Origin: Gammaproteobacteria bacterium
GTDB taxonomy: Bacteria; Pseudomonadota; Gammaproteobacteria; Xanthomonadales; SZUA-36
Assembly: GCA_021772935.1 (NCBI GenBank)
Contig: JAJFLA010000005.1
Coordinates: forward strand, 62,001-126,000
Length of the DNA stretch: 64,000 bases
Direction: 5' to 3'
A program made the translations under genes and the position numbers. Each line of letters starts with the position of its first letter. Position 1 is the stretch's first letter. Under the pieces are notes generated by a model. That model saw only the letters and a program-made list of their open reading frames with translations, was not told the origin of the DNA and made no database searches. Of this stretch, positions 6,264 through 15,334 are shown one piece after another.

Positions 6264-9143
6264 GTGAAAAAACTAATAATGTTCCTGATAATGTTGACTT
6301 TGCTTGCCTGTAATAAGGAGTCCACCGAAGTCGCTGATGTCGCCGACACCGCTGCTGCCCTGCCAGACGGCATCACACTGGTCGACAAATTTAAAGGTGA
6401 TGACAGCGGAATCGCCATTCCCTACGCCAAGTACCGTCTCGCCAATGGCCTGACCGTGATACTGCACGAAGATCATTCCGATCCGTTGGTGCACGTGGAT
6501 GTGACTTACCACGTCGGTTCCAATCGTGAAGAGGTGGGTCGTTCCGGTTTTGCCCACTTTTTTGAACACATGATGTTCCAGGGCTCTGCCAATGTTGCCG
6601 ATGAGGAACATTTCAAGCTGGTCTCCAATGCCGGCGGTACCTTGAATGGCTCAACCAATTCAGATCGCACTAATTATTATGAAACACTGCCCGTCAACCA
6701 GTTGGAAATCGCACTGTGGCTGGAAGCAGACCGCATGGCCTTTTTATTGGAAGCCGTCACCCAGGAGAAATTCGAGATCCAACGTGAAACGGTCAAAAAC
6801 GAACGTGGACAACGGGTGGATAACCAGCCATATGGTCGCGCTTTCGAAACCCTGAGCAAAGCACTGTATACACAAGACCACCCCTATTTCTGGCCCGTTA
6901 TTGGTTGGTTGGAAGATCTTAACCGTGCCGATGTCAACGATCTGAAACGCTTCTTTTTACGCTGGTATGGACCCAATAACGCTGCACTGACCATTGGTGG
7001 CGATATCGACCCGATGGCGACACTGGAACTGGTCAACAAATACTACGGTTCGATTTCTGCCGGACCAGCGGTAGAAAACCTGCCCAAACAACCTGGCAAG
7101 TTGGATGCCGACCGCTATGTCACGCTGGAAGATAACATCCACCTGCCAGCGCTTGCACTGATCATTCCAACCGTCTACGGCAGCCACGCAGATGAAGCGC
7201 CATTAGATGCGGCTGCCAAAATCATGGGCCAGGGACAGGCGTCCCTGCTTTACCAGCGTTTGGTTCAGACCGGTCGCGCAGTACAAGCCAGTGTCAGCCA
7301 CCGATGTCGTGAACTGGCTTGTGAAATGATGTTTATCGTCATCCAGAACCCTGGTTCCGGTGAAACTTTGGCCGAAATGGAAGTCGCCGTGCGTGAAACC
7401 ATGGATGAATTTGCCAATCGTGAAATTTCAGCTGACGATCTGCAAAAGTTCAAAGCAGAATACGAGTCCAATCGTGTCTTCGGTCTGCAGAGTGTGTCCG
7501 GCAAAATTTCAACACTGGCTGCATTTCAGACCTACACCGGCAGCCCGGCAGGTATTGGTGAAGAAATTCAACGCTACCTGAATGTTGAGATTGCGGACGT
7601 CAAGCGTGTCTTTACCCAGTACATCGCAGGCAAGCCTTCGGTGATACTGAGTATTGTGCCCAATGGCAAACTGGAACTGGCCGCAGCAGTACAGAATTAT
7701 GATTCACCGGAGCGCGATATACCCGAAAGCTTTGGCGATGAAAACGCCGAACTGGCATTGCGTCCGGTAACAGATAGTTTTGACCGCAGCCAACAGCCGG
7801 TGCCGGGCAGTAATCCTGCGGTTGAGTTACCCGCCATCTGGGATACCACACTGAGCAATAACGTACGTGTACTTGCCGTACCCAATTCAGAAACACCTAC
7901 GGTCACCGTGCGCGCCACTTTTACCATGGGACAACGTGACGAACCCGCTGGCAAAGCTGGCTTGACTGCGCTCACCGCATCAATGATGGGTGAAGCGACC
8001 CTGGATCACAGCGCGGCAGAATTTACCGAGGAACTGGAACGCATCGGTGCCAGCGTAAGTATCAACCCGGGTGAGTATCAAACGACCGTAACGGTTAATA
8101 CATTGAGCAAGCACCTCGATAAGGCGATGGCGCTGATGATGGAACGTTCGCTCAAGCCCGCTTTTACAGACGAAGATTTTGCTCGTATCAAGAGCCAGAC
8201 CATCGAAGGTCTGATGGCGTCACGTAAAACACCACAAGGTCTGGCCGGGCGCGCCATTGAATCGGTATTGTATGGTTCCACTCACCCACTCTCTTACCCG
8301 GCAGCAGGCTTACCCTCTACCGTTGAGGCGATTACGCTGGAAGATGTTAAAGCCTATTACGCTGCACACTTTCCCGCACATTTGAGTGGTGTAATGGTCA
8401 GTGCCGGTCTGCCACAGGCCGACATTATCGCCGCACTACAGGGTTTCGCTGCGTTGGAAGTGACAGAAGCCTATCGTGTACCGATTGAAAATCTGCCCGA
8501 AATCAAAGGCCGCACGCTGTACCTGGTTAACAAGGAAGGTGCAGCACAGTCCAGCCTGCGCACAGCACAACCATCGATTAAATACGATGCACTGGGCGAT
8601 TATTACAAGGCTGGCCTGGCTAACTTCAACCTCGGTGGCACCTTCAACAGTCGTATCAACCTGAACCTGCGTGAAGACAAGGGTTATACCTACGGCGCTC
8701 GCAGTGGTTTTAACGGCGGTCAGGAATTTGGCAGCTTCCGTGTCTCATCAGAGGTTAACAAGGACGCGACAGCAGCCTCGCTGACCGAAGTGATCAATGA
8801 ACTGGAGAGCTTCAGTGCCGACGGCATGAATGAAGAAGAGTACGATTACATGCGTTCCGCCATCGGTCAACGTGATGCCCTGCAGTACGAAACCCCGGGT
8901 CGCAAGCTGAGACTGCTTAGCAACATCATGCGCTATGAACTGCCGTTGAATTATCGTACCCAGCAGAACAACATTCTGAAAGAAACCGATCGGGAAGTAC
9001 TCAACAGCCTGGCCAACAGCTTAATCGAGCCGGACAACATGGCCATCGTAATTGTCGGTGACGAAGCCAGCATCCGCGAGGAACTGGAAGCACTCGGTAT
9101 GCCCATCAAAAAACTCGATGAGGATGGCTTCGAAATAGAGTAA
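6264..9143 (+). CDS. M16 family zinc peptidase, lipoprotein
   Basis: A 959-residue two-half pitrilysin-type metallopeptidase. It starts at a GTG with AAGGAA upstream. The N-terminus is a lipoprotein signal (lipobox LLAC, Cys16), so it should be anchored on the periplasmic side of a membrane. The inverted zinc motif HFFEH is at 98-102, with the third ligand Glu180 about 78 residues later (ETVKNERGQR). The second half (from about residue 510) repeats the fold without the zinc motif and has the RxxxGYTYG-type substrate site (LREDKGYTYGARSGF). Such proteins degrade peptides left in the periplasm. It appears monocistronic, followed by a strong hairpin. Confidence 0.92.
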   Translation: MKKLIMFLIMLTLLACNKESTEVADVADTAAALPDGITLVDKFKGDDSGIAIPYAKYRLANGLTVILHEDHSDPLVHVDVTYHVGSNREEVGRSGFAHFFEHMMFQGSANVADEEHFKLVSNAGGTLNGSTNSDRTNYYETLPVNQLEIALWLEADRMAFLLEAVTQEKFEIQRETVKNERGQRVDNQPYGRAFETLSKALYTQDHPYFWPVIGWLEDLNRADVNDLKRFFLRWYGPNNAALTIGGDIDPMATLELVNKYYGSISAGPAVENLPKQPGKLDADRYVTLEDNIHLPALALIIPTVYGSHADEAPLDAAAKIMGQGQASLLYQRLVQTGRAVQASVSHRCRELACEMMFIVIQNPGSGETLAEMEVAVRETMDEFANREISADDLQKFKAEYESNRVFGLQSVSGKISTLAAFQTYTGSPAGIGEEIQRYLNVEIADVKRVFTQYIAGKPSVILSIVPNGKLELAAAVQNYDSPERDIPESFGDENAELALRPVTDSFDRSQQPVPGSNPAVELPAIWDTTLSNNVRVLAVPNSETPTVTVRATFTMGQRDEPAGKAGLTALTASMMGEATLDHSAAEFTEELERIGASVSINPGEYQTTVTVNTLSKHLDKAMALMMERSLKPAFTDEDFARIKSQTIEGLMASRKTPQGLAGRAIESVLYGSTHPLSYPAAGLPSTVEAITLEDVKAYYAAHFPAHLSGVMVSAGLPQADIIAALQGFAALEVTEAYRVPIENLPEIKGRTLYLVNKEGAAQSSLRTAQPSIKYDALGDYYKAGLANFNLGGTFNSRINLNLREDKGYTYGARSGFNGGQEFGSFRVSSEVNKDATAASLTEVINELESFSADGMNEEEYDYMRSAIGQRDALQYETPGRKLRLLSNIMRYELPLNYRTQQNNILKETDREVLNSLANSLIEPDNMAIVIVGDEASIREELEALGMPIKKLDEDGFEIE

Positions 9144-9154
9144 GCGTGATATTG

Positions 9155-9183
9155 ATCATCCCCGGGCAAAGCCCGGGGATGAT
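9155..9183 (+). terminator. Strong hairpin after the M16 peptidase gene
   Basis: A 13-bp perfect stem ATCATCCCCGGGC / GCCCGGGGATGAT with an AAA loop, 11 bp after the stop codon. Only TTTGG follows, so the U-tract is weak; it may terminate or just stabilise the 3' end. Confidence 0.6.
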
Positions 9184-9258
9184 TTGGACAGTAGGTGTCA
9201 GAGCAGGATAACCGGGTCAGCCCCAGCCGGGGTCAGACTCAAATACACTTTATGAACC

Positions 9259-9329
9259 GGGGTCAGACTCAAATGCGCTTACTACCATGTGATGTTTGAA
9301 CACTGCCTGCCGCATTTGAATCTGACCCC
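9259..9329 (+). repeat. REPIN-like element, 71 bp
   Basis: Arms GGGGTCAGACTCAAATGC and GCATTTGAATCTGACCCC around a 35-nt loop. A half copy (GGGGTCAGACTCAAATACA) lies just upstream from 9229. It sits between the convergent M16 and RAYT genes, 99 bp from the next full copy. Confidence 0.92.
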
Positions 9330-9357
9330 TGACCAATGACCTGTGCCCCACCCAGCC

Positions 9358-9428
9358 GGGGTCAGACTCAAATGCGCCTACCACCATGTGATGTTTGAAC
9401 ACTGCCTGCCGCATTTGAATCTGACCCC
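9358..9428 (+). repeat. REPIN-like element, 71 bp
   Basis: Nearly identical to the preceding copy, including the loop (CTACCACCATGTGATGTTTG). Its right end abuts the RAYT stop codon (9432-9434), and an extra TGACCCCTGCC piece lies within the last codons of that gene. Confidence 0.92.
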
Positions 9429-9431
9429 TGC

Positions 9432-10079
9432 CTAACCTTGTGACCCCTGCCTTAACATGGCAATCCTCAACAGAAAATCTGCCTTGCCCACACCCAGCCC
9501 ACTCACCGTTGCGCGCCTAATCGCCACCAGTTGTTTTGTGCTCAAGCGCTCTTCCAACAGCTCGATATAAGCAGCCAGGCCATCTTCAACAAAGCGTGAA
9601 TACAATTTATGCGGCGTGACCAATGCATCTGTATTACCCAGTGCATTATGAGCGTAGCTGGAGTAGGGGTAGTCGACTGGCTTTCGAACCATACCGGCCC
9701 GTACCGGGTTGAGTTCGATATAACGGTAGCAGGTCAACAGATAGTTGTCGCTATCGACCAGCATGGATTTGTATCGCCCCTCCCAGAGGGCTCCACGGCG
9801 GTGATAACAGCTATTAAAATATTGCGCGTATCGCCGTCCCACCGACTGCATGCACAAAGGCAGGCTGCGGGCGCTGGATGGTGTGCCCAGCAGGTGAATA
9901 TGATTTTGCATTAATACCCAGGCATGAACACTAAATGCATGTTTTTGCGCGGCTTCTTTCAAACAACTATACATAAACTGAAAATCTTCGCGGCGCGCCA
10001 TGATGGGGTCACGATTATGGCCACGCACCACCACATGTTGAGGCTGATTGGGTAGATAAAGACGTGGATTTCTTGGCAT
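9432..10079 (-). CDS. REP-associated tyrosine transposase (RAYT), IS200-like HUH enzyme
   Basis: A 215-residue Y1 HUH single-strand DNA transposase of the RAYT branch, which recognises REP hairpins and is thought to spread them as REPINs. PQHVVVRGHNRDPIM matches the family N-terminus. The HUH motif is HIH at 60-62 (LMQNHIHLL). The tyrosine helix with the RAYT signature YRYIELNPVRAGMV is at about 118-131, and LWEGRYKSMLVD precedes it. All expected motifs are present, so the gene looks intact. The last six residues are encoded in sequence resembling a REP fragment. Two REPIN-like elements lie directly on each side. It is a single copy in this window and does not have IS200/IS605 ends or a TnpB partner. 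Confidence 0.92.
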   Translation of the reverse strand: MPRNPRLYLPNQPQHVVVRGHNRDPIMARREDFQFMYSCLKEAAQKHAFSVHAWVLMQNHIHLLGTPSSARSLPLCMQSVGRRYAQYFNSCYHRRGALWEGRYKSMLVDSDNYLLTCYRYIELNPVRAGMVRKPVDYPYSSYAHNALGNTDALVTPHKLYSRFVEDGLAAYIELLEERLSTKQLVAIRRATVSGLGVGKADFLLRIAMLRQGSQG

Positions 10080-10129
10080 CAGTGGTAATCAGGAAAACCG
10101 GGGTCAGACTCAAATGCGGCCACCCGGCC

Positions 10130-10200
10130 GGGGTCAGACTCAAATGCGTTTACCACAGAGTGATGATTGAACACTGTTTGCTGCATTTGAATCTGACCCC
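10130..10200 (+). repeat. REPIN-like element, 71 bp
   Basis: Canonical arms (GGGGTCAGACTCAAATGC ... GCATTTGAATCTGACCCC). The loop is related to the copies on the other side of the RAYT gene (AGTGATGATTGAACACT). It lies 51 bp upstream of the RAYT start. Confidence 0.92.
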
Positions 10201-10314
10201 TGACCAAACCCCCTACTCAAAGCATAGCCCCGAAGCCGATTGCCAAATATCGGTTAAGCAGTTAAATCCTTACCGGCAAATAACGAAGGTTGTTGTAGGC
10301 AAACCACCCAAGCA

Positions 10315-10384
10315 GGGTCGGACTCAAATGCGCCTACCGCCGCGTGATGATTGAACACTATCTACCGCATTTGAATCTGACCCC
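10315..10384 (+). repeat. REPIN-like element, 70 bp
   Basis: Left arm GGGTCGGACTCAAATGC lacks one G and has A to G in TCAGA; right arm canonical. Loop contains CGTGATGATTGAACACT, as in the RAYT-proximal group. It ends 91 bp upstream of ppdK. Confidence 0.9.
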
Positions 10385-10475
10385 TTTCCTTATTATTCGG
10401 CCAGACAAGTGATATTATTTATCCACTGTGAGTGAAAGAAGCAGGTTGTAGTTTTACAAAGGTTGCAATCAGGAT

Positions 10476-13226
10476 ATGAGAAAATCCGCGACGACCAGAT
10501 CCTCACCAGACAAAGACACCAAGACCAGCACAAAGTATGTGTTTGCTTTTGGTGAGAACACAGATGGCAATGCCAGCATGCGTGAACTGCTGGGTGGGAA
10601 AGGAGCGAATCTGGCTGAAATGGCCTCCATAGGACTGCCCGTACCTTCTGGATTCACCATTAGCACCGAAGTTTGCACCTATTATTACAAGCATCAACAA
10701 CACTACCCAGAGTCACTGCGCACGTCGGTAGACGCTGCAATCAAACAGATCGAATCACAACTTGGCAAGAAATTTGGCGACTGCAAGAATCCCTTGCTTG
10801 TCTCAGTACGCTCCGGCGCCAGGGATTCCATGCCTGGCATGATGGACACAATTTTAAATCTCGGCCTGAATGATGAAACCGTACAGGGCCTTGCAGATAT
10901 CTCTGGAAACGCTCGTTTTGCCTGGGATTGCTATCGGCGTTTCATACAAATGTACGCAGATGTCGTTATGGATGTGCAGGCTCGTAATGACAAAGAAGAA
11001 GATCCGTTTCATGTGATTCTGGAAAAGATGAAAAAATCGCTGCAGCTTCGTTACGACAATGAGCTGAGTACCGAGAACCTACAATCGCTGGTGGAGCAAT
11101 ACAAGACGTTGATTCACCAACGTACACGCAGCGCATTCCCTCAAGATGTCATCGAGCAACTCTGGGGAGCCGTGAGTGCAGTATTCGGATCCTGGAAGAA
11201 CGAGCGTGCCATCCTCTACCGTCAGCAGTATGGAATACCTGTCGAGTGGGGAACGGCGGTGACGATACAGGCGATGGTTTTTGGCAATACCGGCGATGAC
11301 AGTGCCACCGGCGTTGCATTTACCAGAGACCCGGCAAGTGGCGAAAAAGTATTCTACGGGGAGTATCTGCTTAACGCCCAGGGCGAGGACGTTGTCGCAG
11401 GCGTACGCACCCCTCACGCTATCCGTGAGATGGCCAGGGAATTGCCGAAAAGCTTTCGTGACCTGGAAAAAATTCGCAGCAAACTCGAAAAACATTTCAG
11501 AGATATGCAGGACTTCGAATTTACCATCGAGCATGGACGTCTTTTTATCCTGCAAACCCGAAATGGCAAACGTACCGGCCTTGCTGCGGTCAGAATTGCA
11601 GTTGAGATGCAAAAAGAACGCCTGATAAACCAGCAAACTGCATTGCTTAAGATTCCGGCCGAATCAATCGACTCTCTGCTGCTGCCGGTTTTCGATCCCA
11701 AAGCATTGAAAGCAGCTACCGTGATCGGCCAGGGCTTACCGGCCGGGCCCGGCGGCGCAACAGGACGTGTTGCATTTACTGCTGAAACGGCAGAATTGGA
11801 AACACTCAAGGGCAACAAAGTGGTGCTTTGCAGGATAGAGACATCACCCGATGACCTGAAAGGAATGCTGTATTCTCAGGGCATACTCACGTCACGTGGC
11901 GGCGTTTCTTCCCATGCAGCTCTGGTGGCCCGCCAATTGGGTAAGGTGTGTATCTGTGGCGCAGGTGAAATAAGTATCAACTATGAGAATAAAACACTGA
12001 CAGCGGGCAAGTATTTACTCAAGGAAGGTGATTACATATCGATCGACGGTAGTACTGGCCTGGTCTACAAAGGCATGATTGAAAGTACTGATTCCGAGGT
12101 AAAACGAGTCCTCGAAGGCGGACTGGACGCTTCCGAGAGTTATACCTACGAGCTGTATCAAACCGTGATGAAGTGGGCGGATAAGCATCGCACATTGAAT
12201 ATCAGAACCAATGCCGACACGCCCGCAATGGCCAGACAGGCAGTAACATTCGGCGCAGAAGGTATAGGCCTGTGTCGAACTGAACATATGTTTTTTGATG
12301 GTGATCGTATCGACGATATGAGACGGATGATCCTCGCTGTCGACGAAGCACACCGCCGGTCTGCCCTGAAGAAGTTATTACCCTTCCAGAAGAAAGATTT
12401 TGTCGGCCTGTTCAAGGCCATGAATGGCAGACCGGTTACGATTCGATTGCTGGATCCACCCCTGCATGAATTTTTGCCAAACGATGATGCAGTAAGACGA
12501 CAACTGGCTGAGAAACTGGATGTGTCTCTCGATTTTGTGATTGATCGCATTGAGGCACTGCACGAAGAAAACCCCATGCTTGGTTGCCGGGGATGCCGTC
12601 TTGGAATTCTCCACCCCGAAATAACCGAGATGCAAACTCTAGCTATCTTTGAAGCCGCAGCACAACTCTTAAACGGCAAAAAAGGCATCAAGGTCAGGCT
12701 GGAGATTATGATTCCACTGGTCGGCTTCCGCCAGGAACTGGCGGACCAACTGAGTATTGTGCACCGGGTCGCCAAAGAAGTGATGAAGAAGCGAAAAGTG
12801 CGTATCAATTACATCGTCGGCACCATGATTGAGGTTCCAAGGGCCGCCATCACCGCCGATGAAATAGCACAAGAGGCCGACTTCTTCAGCTTTGGCACCA
12901 ACGACTTAACCCAGACCACACTGGGTCTTGGCAGAGACGATATGGGTTCATTTTATGATGAATACCAACGTAAAGAAATCTATAGTCAGAACCCTTTCGC
13001 CAGCCTCGATCAGGTCGGCGTTGGAAAACTTATTGAGATCGCCGTCGAAAAGGGTCGTGCCACAAAACCCAAGCTCAAGCTTGGCATTTGCGGCGAACAT
13101 GCTGGTGACCCTTCTTCTATAGATTTCTGCCATCGAGCCGGATTGGATTATGTGAGCTGCTCGCCTCTACGTGTGCCTATCGCCAGACTCGCTGCCGCAC
13201 AAGCGAGGCTACGTAACCAGGAATAG
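10476..13226 (+). CDS. ppdK: Pyruvate, phosphate dikinase
   Basis: A 916-residue enzyme interconverting pyruvate + ATP + Pi and phosphoenolpyruvate + AMP + PPi, used for gluconeogenesis or PPi-linked glycolysis. The N-terminal ATP-grasp domain ([20 protein letters not shown]) comes first. The phosphohistidine domain has the catalytic His at residue 480 in [15 protein letters not shown]. The C-terminal PEP/pyruvate barrel contains [23 protein letters not shown] and the catalytic Cys at about 872 in [13 protein letters not shown] synthase is excluded by this layout and length. About 20 extra residues precede the usual start; an internal start is possible. It is flanked by repeats on both sides and has no operon partner. 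Confidence 0.96.
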   Translation: MRKSATTRSSPDKDTKTSTKYVFAFGENTDGNASMRELLGGKGANLAEMASIGLPVPSGFTISTEVCTYYYKHQQHYPESLRTSVDAAIKQIESQLGKKFGDCKNPLLVSVRSGARDSMPGMMDTILNLGLNDETVQGLADISGNARFAWDCYRRFIQMYADVVMDVQARNDKEEDPFHVILEKMKKSLQLRYDNELSTENLQSLVEQYKTLIHQRTRSAFPQDVIEQLWGAVSAVFGSWKNERAILYRQQYGIPVEWGTAVTIQAMVFGNTGDDSATGVAFTRDPASGEKVFYGEYLLNAQGEDVVAGVRTPHAIREMARELPKSFRDLEKIRSKLEKHFRDMQDFEFTIEHGRLFILQTRNGKRTGLAAVRIAVEMQKERLINQQTALLKIPAESIDSLLLPVFDPKALKAATVIGQGLPAGPGGATGRVAFTAETAELETLKGNKVVLCRIETSPDDLKGMLYSQGILTSRGGVSSHAALVARQLGKVCICGAGEISINYENKTLTAGKYLLKEGDYISIDGSTGLVYKGMIESTDSEVKRVLEGGLDASESYTYELYQTVMKWADKHRTLNIRTNADTPAMARQAVTFGAEGIGLCRTEHMFFDGDRIDDMRRMILAVDEAHRRSALKKLLPFQKKDFVGLFKAMNGRPVTIRLLDPPLHEFLPNDDAVRRQLAEKLDVSLDFVIDRIEALHEENPMLGCRGCRLGILHPEITEMQTLAIFEAAAQLLNGKKGIKVRLEIMIPLVGFRQELADQLSIVHRVAKEVMKKRKVRINYIVGTMIEVPRAAITADEIAQEADFFSFGTNDLTQTTLGLGRDDMGSFYDEYQRKEIYSQNPFASLDQVGVGKLIEIAVEKGRATKPKLKLGICGEHAGDPSSIDFCHRAGLDYVSCSPLRVPIARLAAAQARLRNQE

Positions 13227-13250
13227 TGTAGGCAGGGATCACACCAAGCC

Positions 13251-13322
13251 GGGGTCAGACTCAAATGCACGTAACATTTGTATGAGCATCGATCGGTATC
13301 ACCTGCATTTGAATCTGACCCC
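13251..13322 (+). repeat. REPIN-like element, 72 bp, divergent loop
   Basis: Canonical arms, but the 36-nt loop (ACGTAACATTTGTATGAGCA...) is unrelated to the RAYT-proximal loops. Confidence 0.9.
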
Positions 13323-13351
13323 TACCACGGACTTCTGTGCCCCACCCTGCC

Positions 13352-13422
13352 GGGGTCGGACTCAAATGCGCTTACTGCCATGTGATGATTGAACGCTGTC
13401 TGCCGCATTTGAATCTGACCCC
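13352..13422 (+). repeat. REPIN-like element, 71 bp
   Basis: Left arm GGGGTCGGACTCAAATGC; loop of the RAYT-proximal type (CCATGTGATGATTGAACGCT). It lies 101 bp after the start of the previous copy. Confidence 0.9.
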
Positions 13423-13528
13423 TGATCATTTAACTTATTCCATATCGTTATATCGGCATACGAACAACTTCGTTCACAGCGTGTTCAAGCGACTCTATGG
13501 TCTTTACTGACCCCAACGGTGTAAGACC

Positions 13529-15334
13529 ATGTTAAGTACGCTTCGAATCGAAGACTCACCCTTCAATGAGCAACAATTAAACCAGCTAAAAAACAGTATT
13601 GGTGGTTTGAATCCTGCCCAGTCGCAATGGTTGAGTGGTTATTTGGCGGGTCGTTTGGCAGAATCCCCAGCCACGACTGGCACGCCGCAAACCCTGCCCA
13701 CTGAATCCCTGAGCATCATTTACGCCACGGAAACAGGCAATAGTGAGAGCATTGCAACTGAACTGGCTGCAAACATCCAACAGCAGGGTATCGGTGCAGA
13801 ACTAATATCCATGGACAACTTTCGTCCAGCCAGCCTGCGCAAGCTTAAACATGTAGCTTTTATTATCAGCACCCACGGTGAAGGTGAGCCACCCGACGAG
13901 GCGCTGGAGTTTTTTGAATTCCTGGAAAGTAAACGTGCAGCCAGGCTACCAGAACTGAACTACCGGGTGTTGGCGCTCGGTGATAGTAGCTACCCACTGT
14001 TTTGTGAAGCCGGCCGCAAACTTGATACGCTTCTGCAAGCATCGGGTGCCCGGCCATATGGTCCACGGGTGGAATGCGATGTCGATTTTGCCAGCAGTGC
14101 TAAAACGTATAACGAAGAGGTCATCCGTTATGCCTGCGATAGCTTGGCCACCGATAAGCAATACTCCCACACTGACTTAGCGACCAGCCCTCATCTTAGC
14201 CTGGTACCCAGCGAATCACACTGGAGCCGTGAGCAACCCTTTATCGCAGAAGTTGGCAGCATCCAGAAAATAACGGGGCTCGACTCAGGTAAAGACGTAT
14301 ATCACCTCGAGTTGTCCCTGGAAGGTTCGGAGTTACATTACCAAGAGGGCGATGCATTAGGTGTTTGGGCCCCGAATGACCCGAAGGTAGTAAGCCAGAT
14401 AATTGAAACGCTTCAGATGGAACCATCAGAGTCGGTCACTATTCAAGAGCAGTGCTTGAGTATCAGCGAGGCGTTAACAAATCACCTGGAAATAACACGG
14501 CTTACCACCGCCACAGTGCTTGCTTATGCCAATGTGGGTGGTCAGAACCAACTTGAAGCCTCGTTTTCCCGGCTTGAGGCTGGTCAACAGCACACCTATT
14601 TAGAACAACATCAACTGGCAGACCTGGTTGAGGAACACCCTGCACAATTCGGGTCCCAGGCCCTGGCTGACATATTGAGGCCGCTCGCACCAAGGTCCTA
14701 TTCAATTGCCTCAAGCCAGCAAATGGTTGACGAAGAAGTGCATTTGACCGTCGCCACCGTGCACAGCAATGCCATCGGTACACCTCGGCGAGGTGTCGCC
14801 AGTGGCTTGCTCAATCACCGCCTCGAGCCGGGTGATTCAGTTAAGGTCTTTCTGCAACCCAACCGGCGTTTCCATCTGCCAGAAGATCAGGATGCTCCAC
14901 TTATTATGATCGCTGCCGGTACGGGAATTGCACCGTACCGGGCCTTTATGCAGGAGCTGGAGAATCGCACCACCAGTCCGGATAGCTGGCTGATTTTTGG
15001 TAATCCTCATCTGCGCACAGACTTTCTCTACCAGAGAGAATGGCTGCGTTGGCGCGACACCGGTTTGCTCAATCGTATCGATACCGCCTGGTCCCGGGAC
15101 CAGGTCGAAAAACGTTATGTGCAGGACGTGGTTCGAGAGCAGGCCGAGCACATCAACCAGTGGTTGCTACGCGGCGCACATGTTTACCTGTGTGGGTCGT
15201 TACAAATGGGTCAGGCAGTGCAAGCTGCACTTCAGGAAGCACTGGCACAGCAACGTGGCATTGGATCAGACGCAGCAGCTGTAGTGTTGAGCGAATTACG
15301 TCGCGAGCGACGCATAAAAAGGGACCTCTACTGA
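13529..15334 (+). CDS. cysJ: Sulfite reductase (NADPH) flavoprotein alpha subunit
   Basis: A 601-residue diflavin reductase that passes electrons from NADPH through FAD and FMN to CysI for sulfite reduction in cysteine synthesis. The FMN flavodoxin domain (about 65-205) begins SIIYATETGNSESIA. The FAD domain (about 225-440) carries RSYSIASS. The NADP domain has AAGTGIAPYRAFMQ and ends with the family tail ERRIKRDLY. Length matches the family (about 600). The stop TGA shares its A with the start of cysI (TGATG), giving translational coupling. First gene of a cysJ-cysI-cysH operon. Confidence 0.96.
   Translation: MLSTLRIEDSPFNEQQLNQLKNSIGGLNPAQSQWLSGYLAGRLAESPATTGTPQTLPTESLSIIYATETGNSESIATELAANIQQQGIGAELISMDNFRPASLRKLKHVAFIISTHGEGEPPDEALEFFEFLESKRAARLPELNYRVLALGDSSYPLFCEAGRKLDTLLQASGARPYGPRVECDVDFASSAKTYNEEVIRYACDSLATDKQYSHTDLATSPHLSLVPSESHWSREQPFIAEVGSIQKITGLDSGKDVYHLELSLEGSELHYQEGDALGVWAPNDPKVVSQIIETLQMEPSESVTIQEQCLSISEALTNHLEITRLTTATVLAYANVGGQNQLEASFSRLEAGQQHTYLEQHQLADLVEEHPAQFGSQALADILRPLAPRSYSIASSQQMVDEEVHLTVATVHSNAIGTPRRGVASGLLNHRLEPGDSVKVFLQPNRRFHLPEDQDAPLIMIAAGTGIAPYRAFMQELENRTTSPDSWLIFGNPHLRTDFLYQREWLRWRDTGLLNRIDTAWSRDQVEKRYVQDVVREQAEHINQWLLRGAHVYLCGSLQMGQAVQAALQEALAQQRGIGSDAAAVVLSELRRERRIKRDLY

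Larger units (their letters stand above)
10080..10475. other. Intergenic region between divergent RAYT and ppdK with repeats
   Basis: These 396 bp contain a half REP (GGGGTCAGACTCAAATGCGG from 10100) and two full REPIN-like elements (10130-10200, 10315-10384). Between those is a unique stretch of about 110 bp in which I see no gene. The last 90 bp before ppdK must hold its promoter; TATTAT near 10414 is a possible -10. CAGGAT serves as ribosome site. Confidence 0.6.
13227..13528. other. Intergenic region ppdK-cysJ with two REPIN-like elements
   Basis: These 302 bp hold two full palindromes (13251-13322 and 13352-13422) and about 100 bp of AT-rich sequence before cysJ (TTATTCCATATCGTTATATCG), a likely site for the cysJIH promoter and CysB control. 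No gene is visible. Confidence 0.6.

Noticed and set aside
9432-10079. IS200/IS605 insertion sequence
   Set aside because: No TnpB, no subterminal ends of that type and RAYT-specific motifs are present; the gene looks domesticated and flanked by REPs.
9259-10384. Repeats at about 100-bp spacing near the RAYT as a CRISPR array
   Set aside because: The units are palindromes of 70-71 bp spaced irregularly (99, 101, 185 bp), in several intergenic regions, without unique spacers or cas genes.
15040-15333. 98-residue N-terminal extension of CysI
   Set aside because: It overlaps cysJ in another frame; the coupled ATG at 15334 gives the family start.
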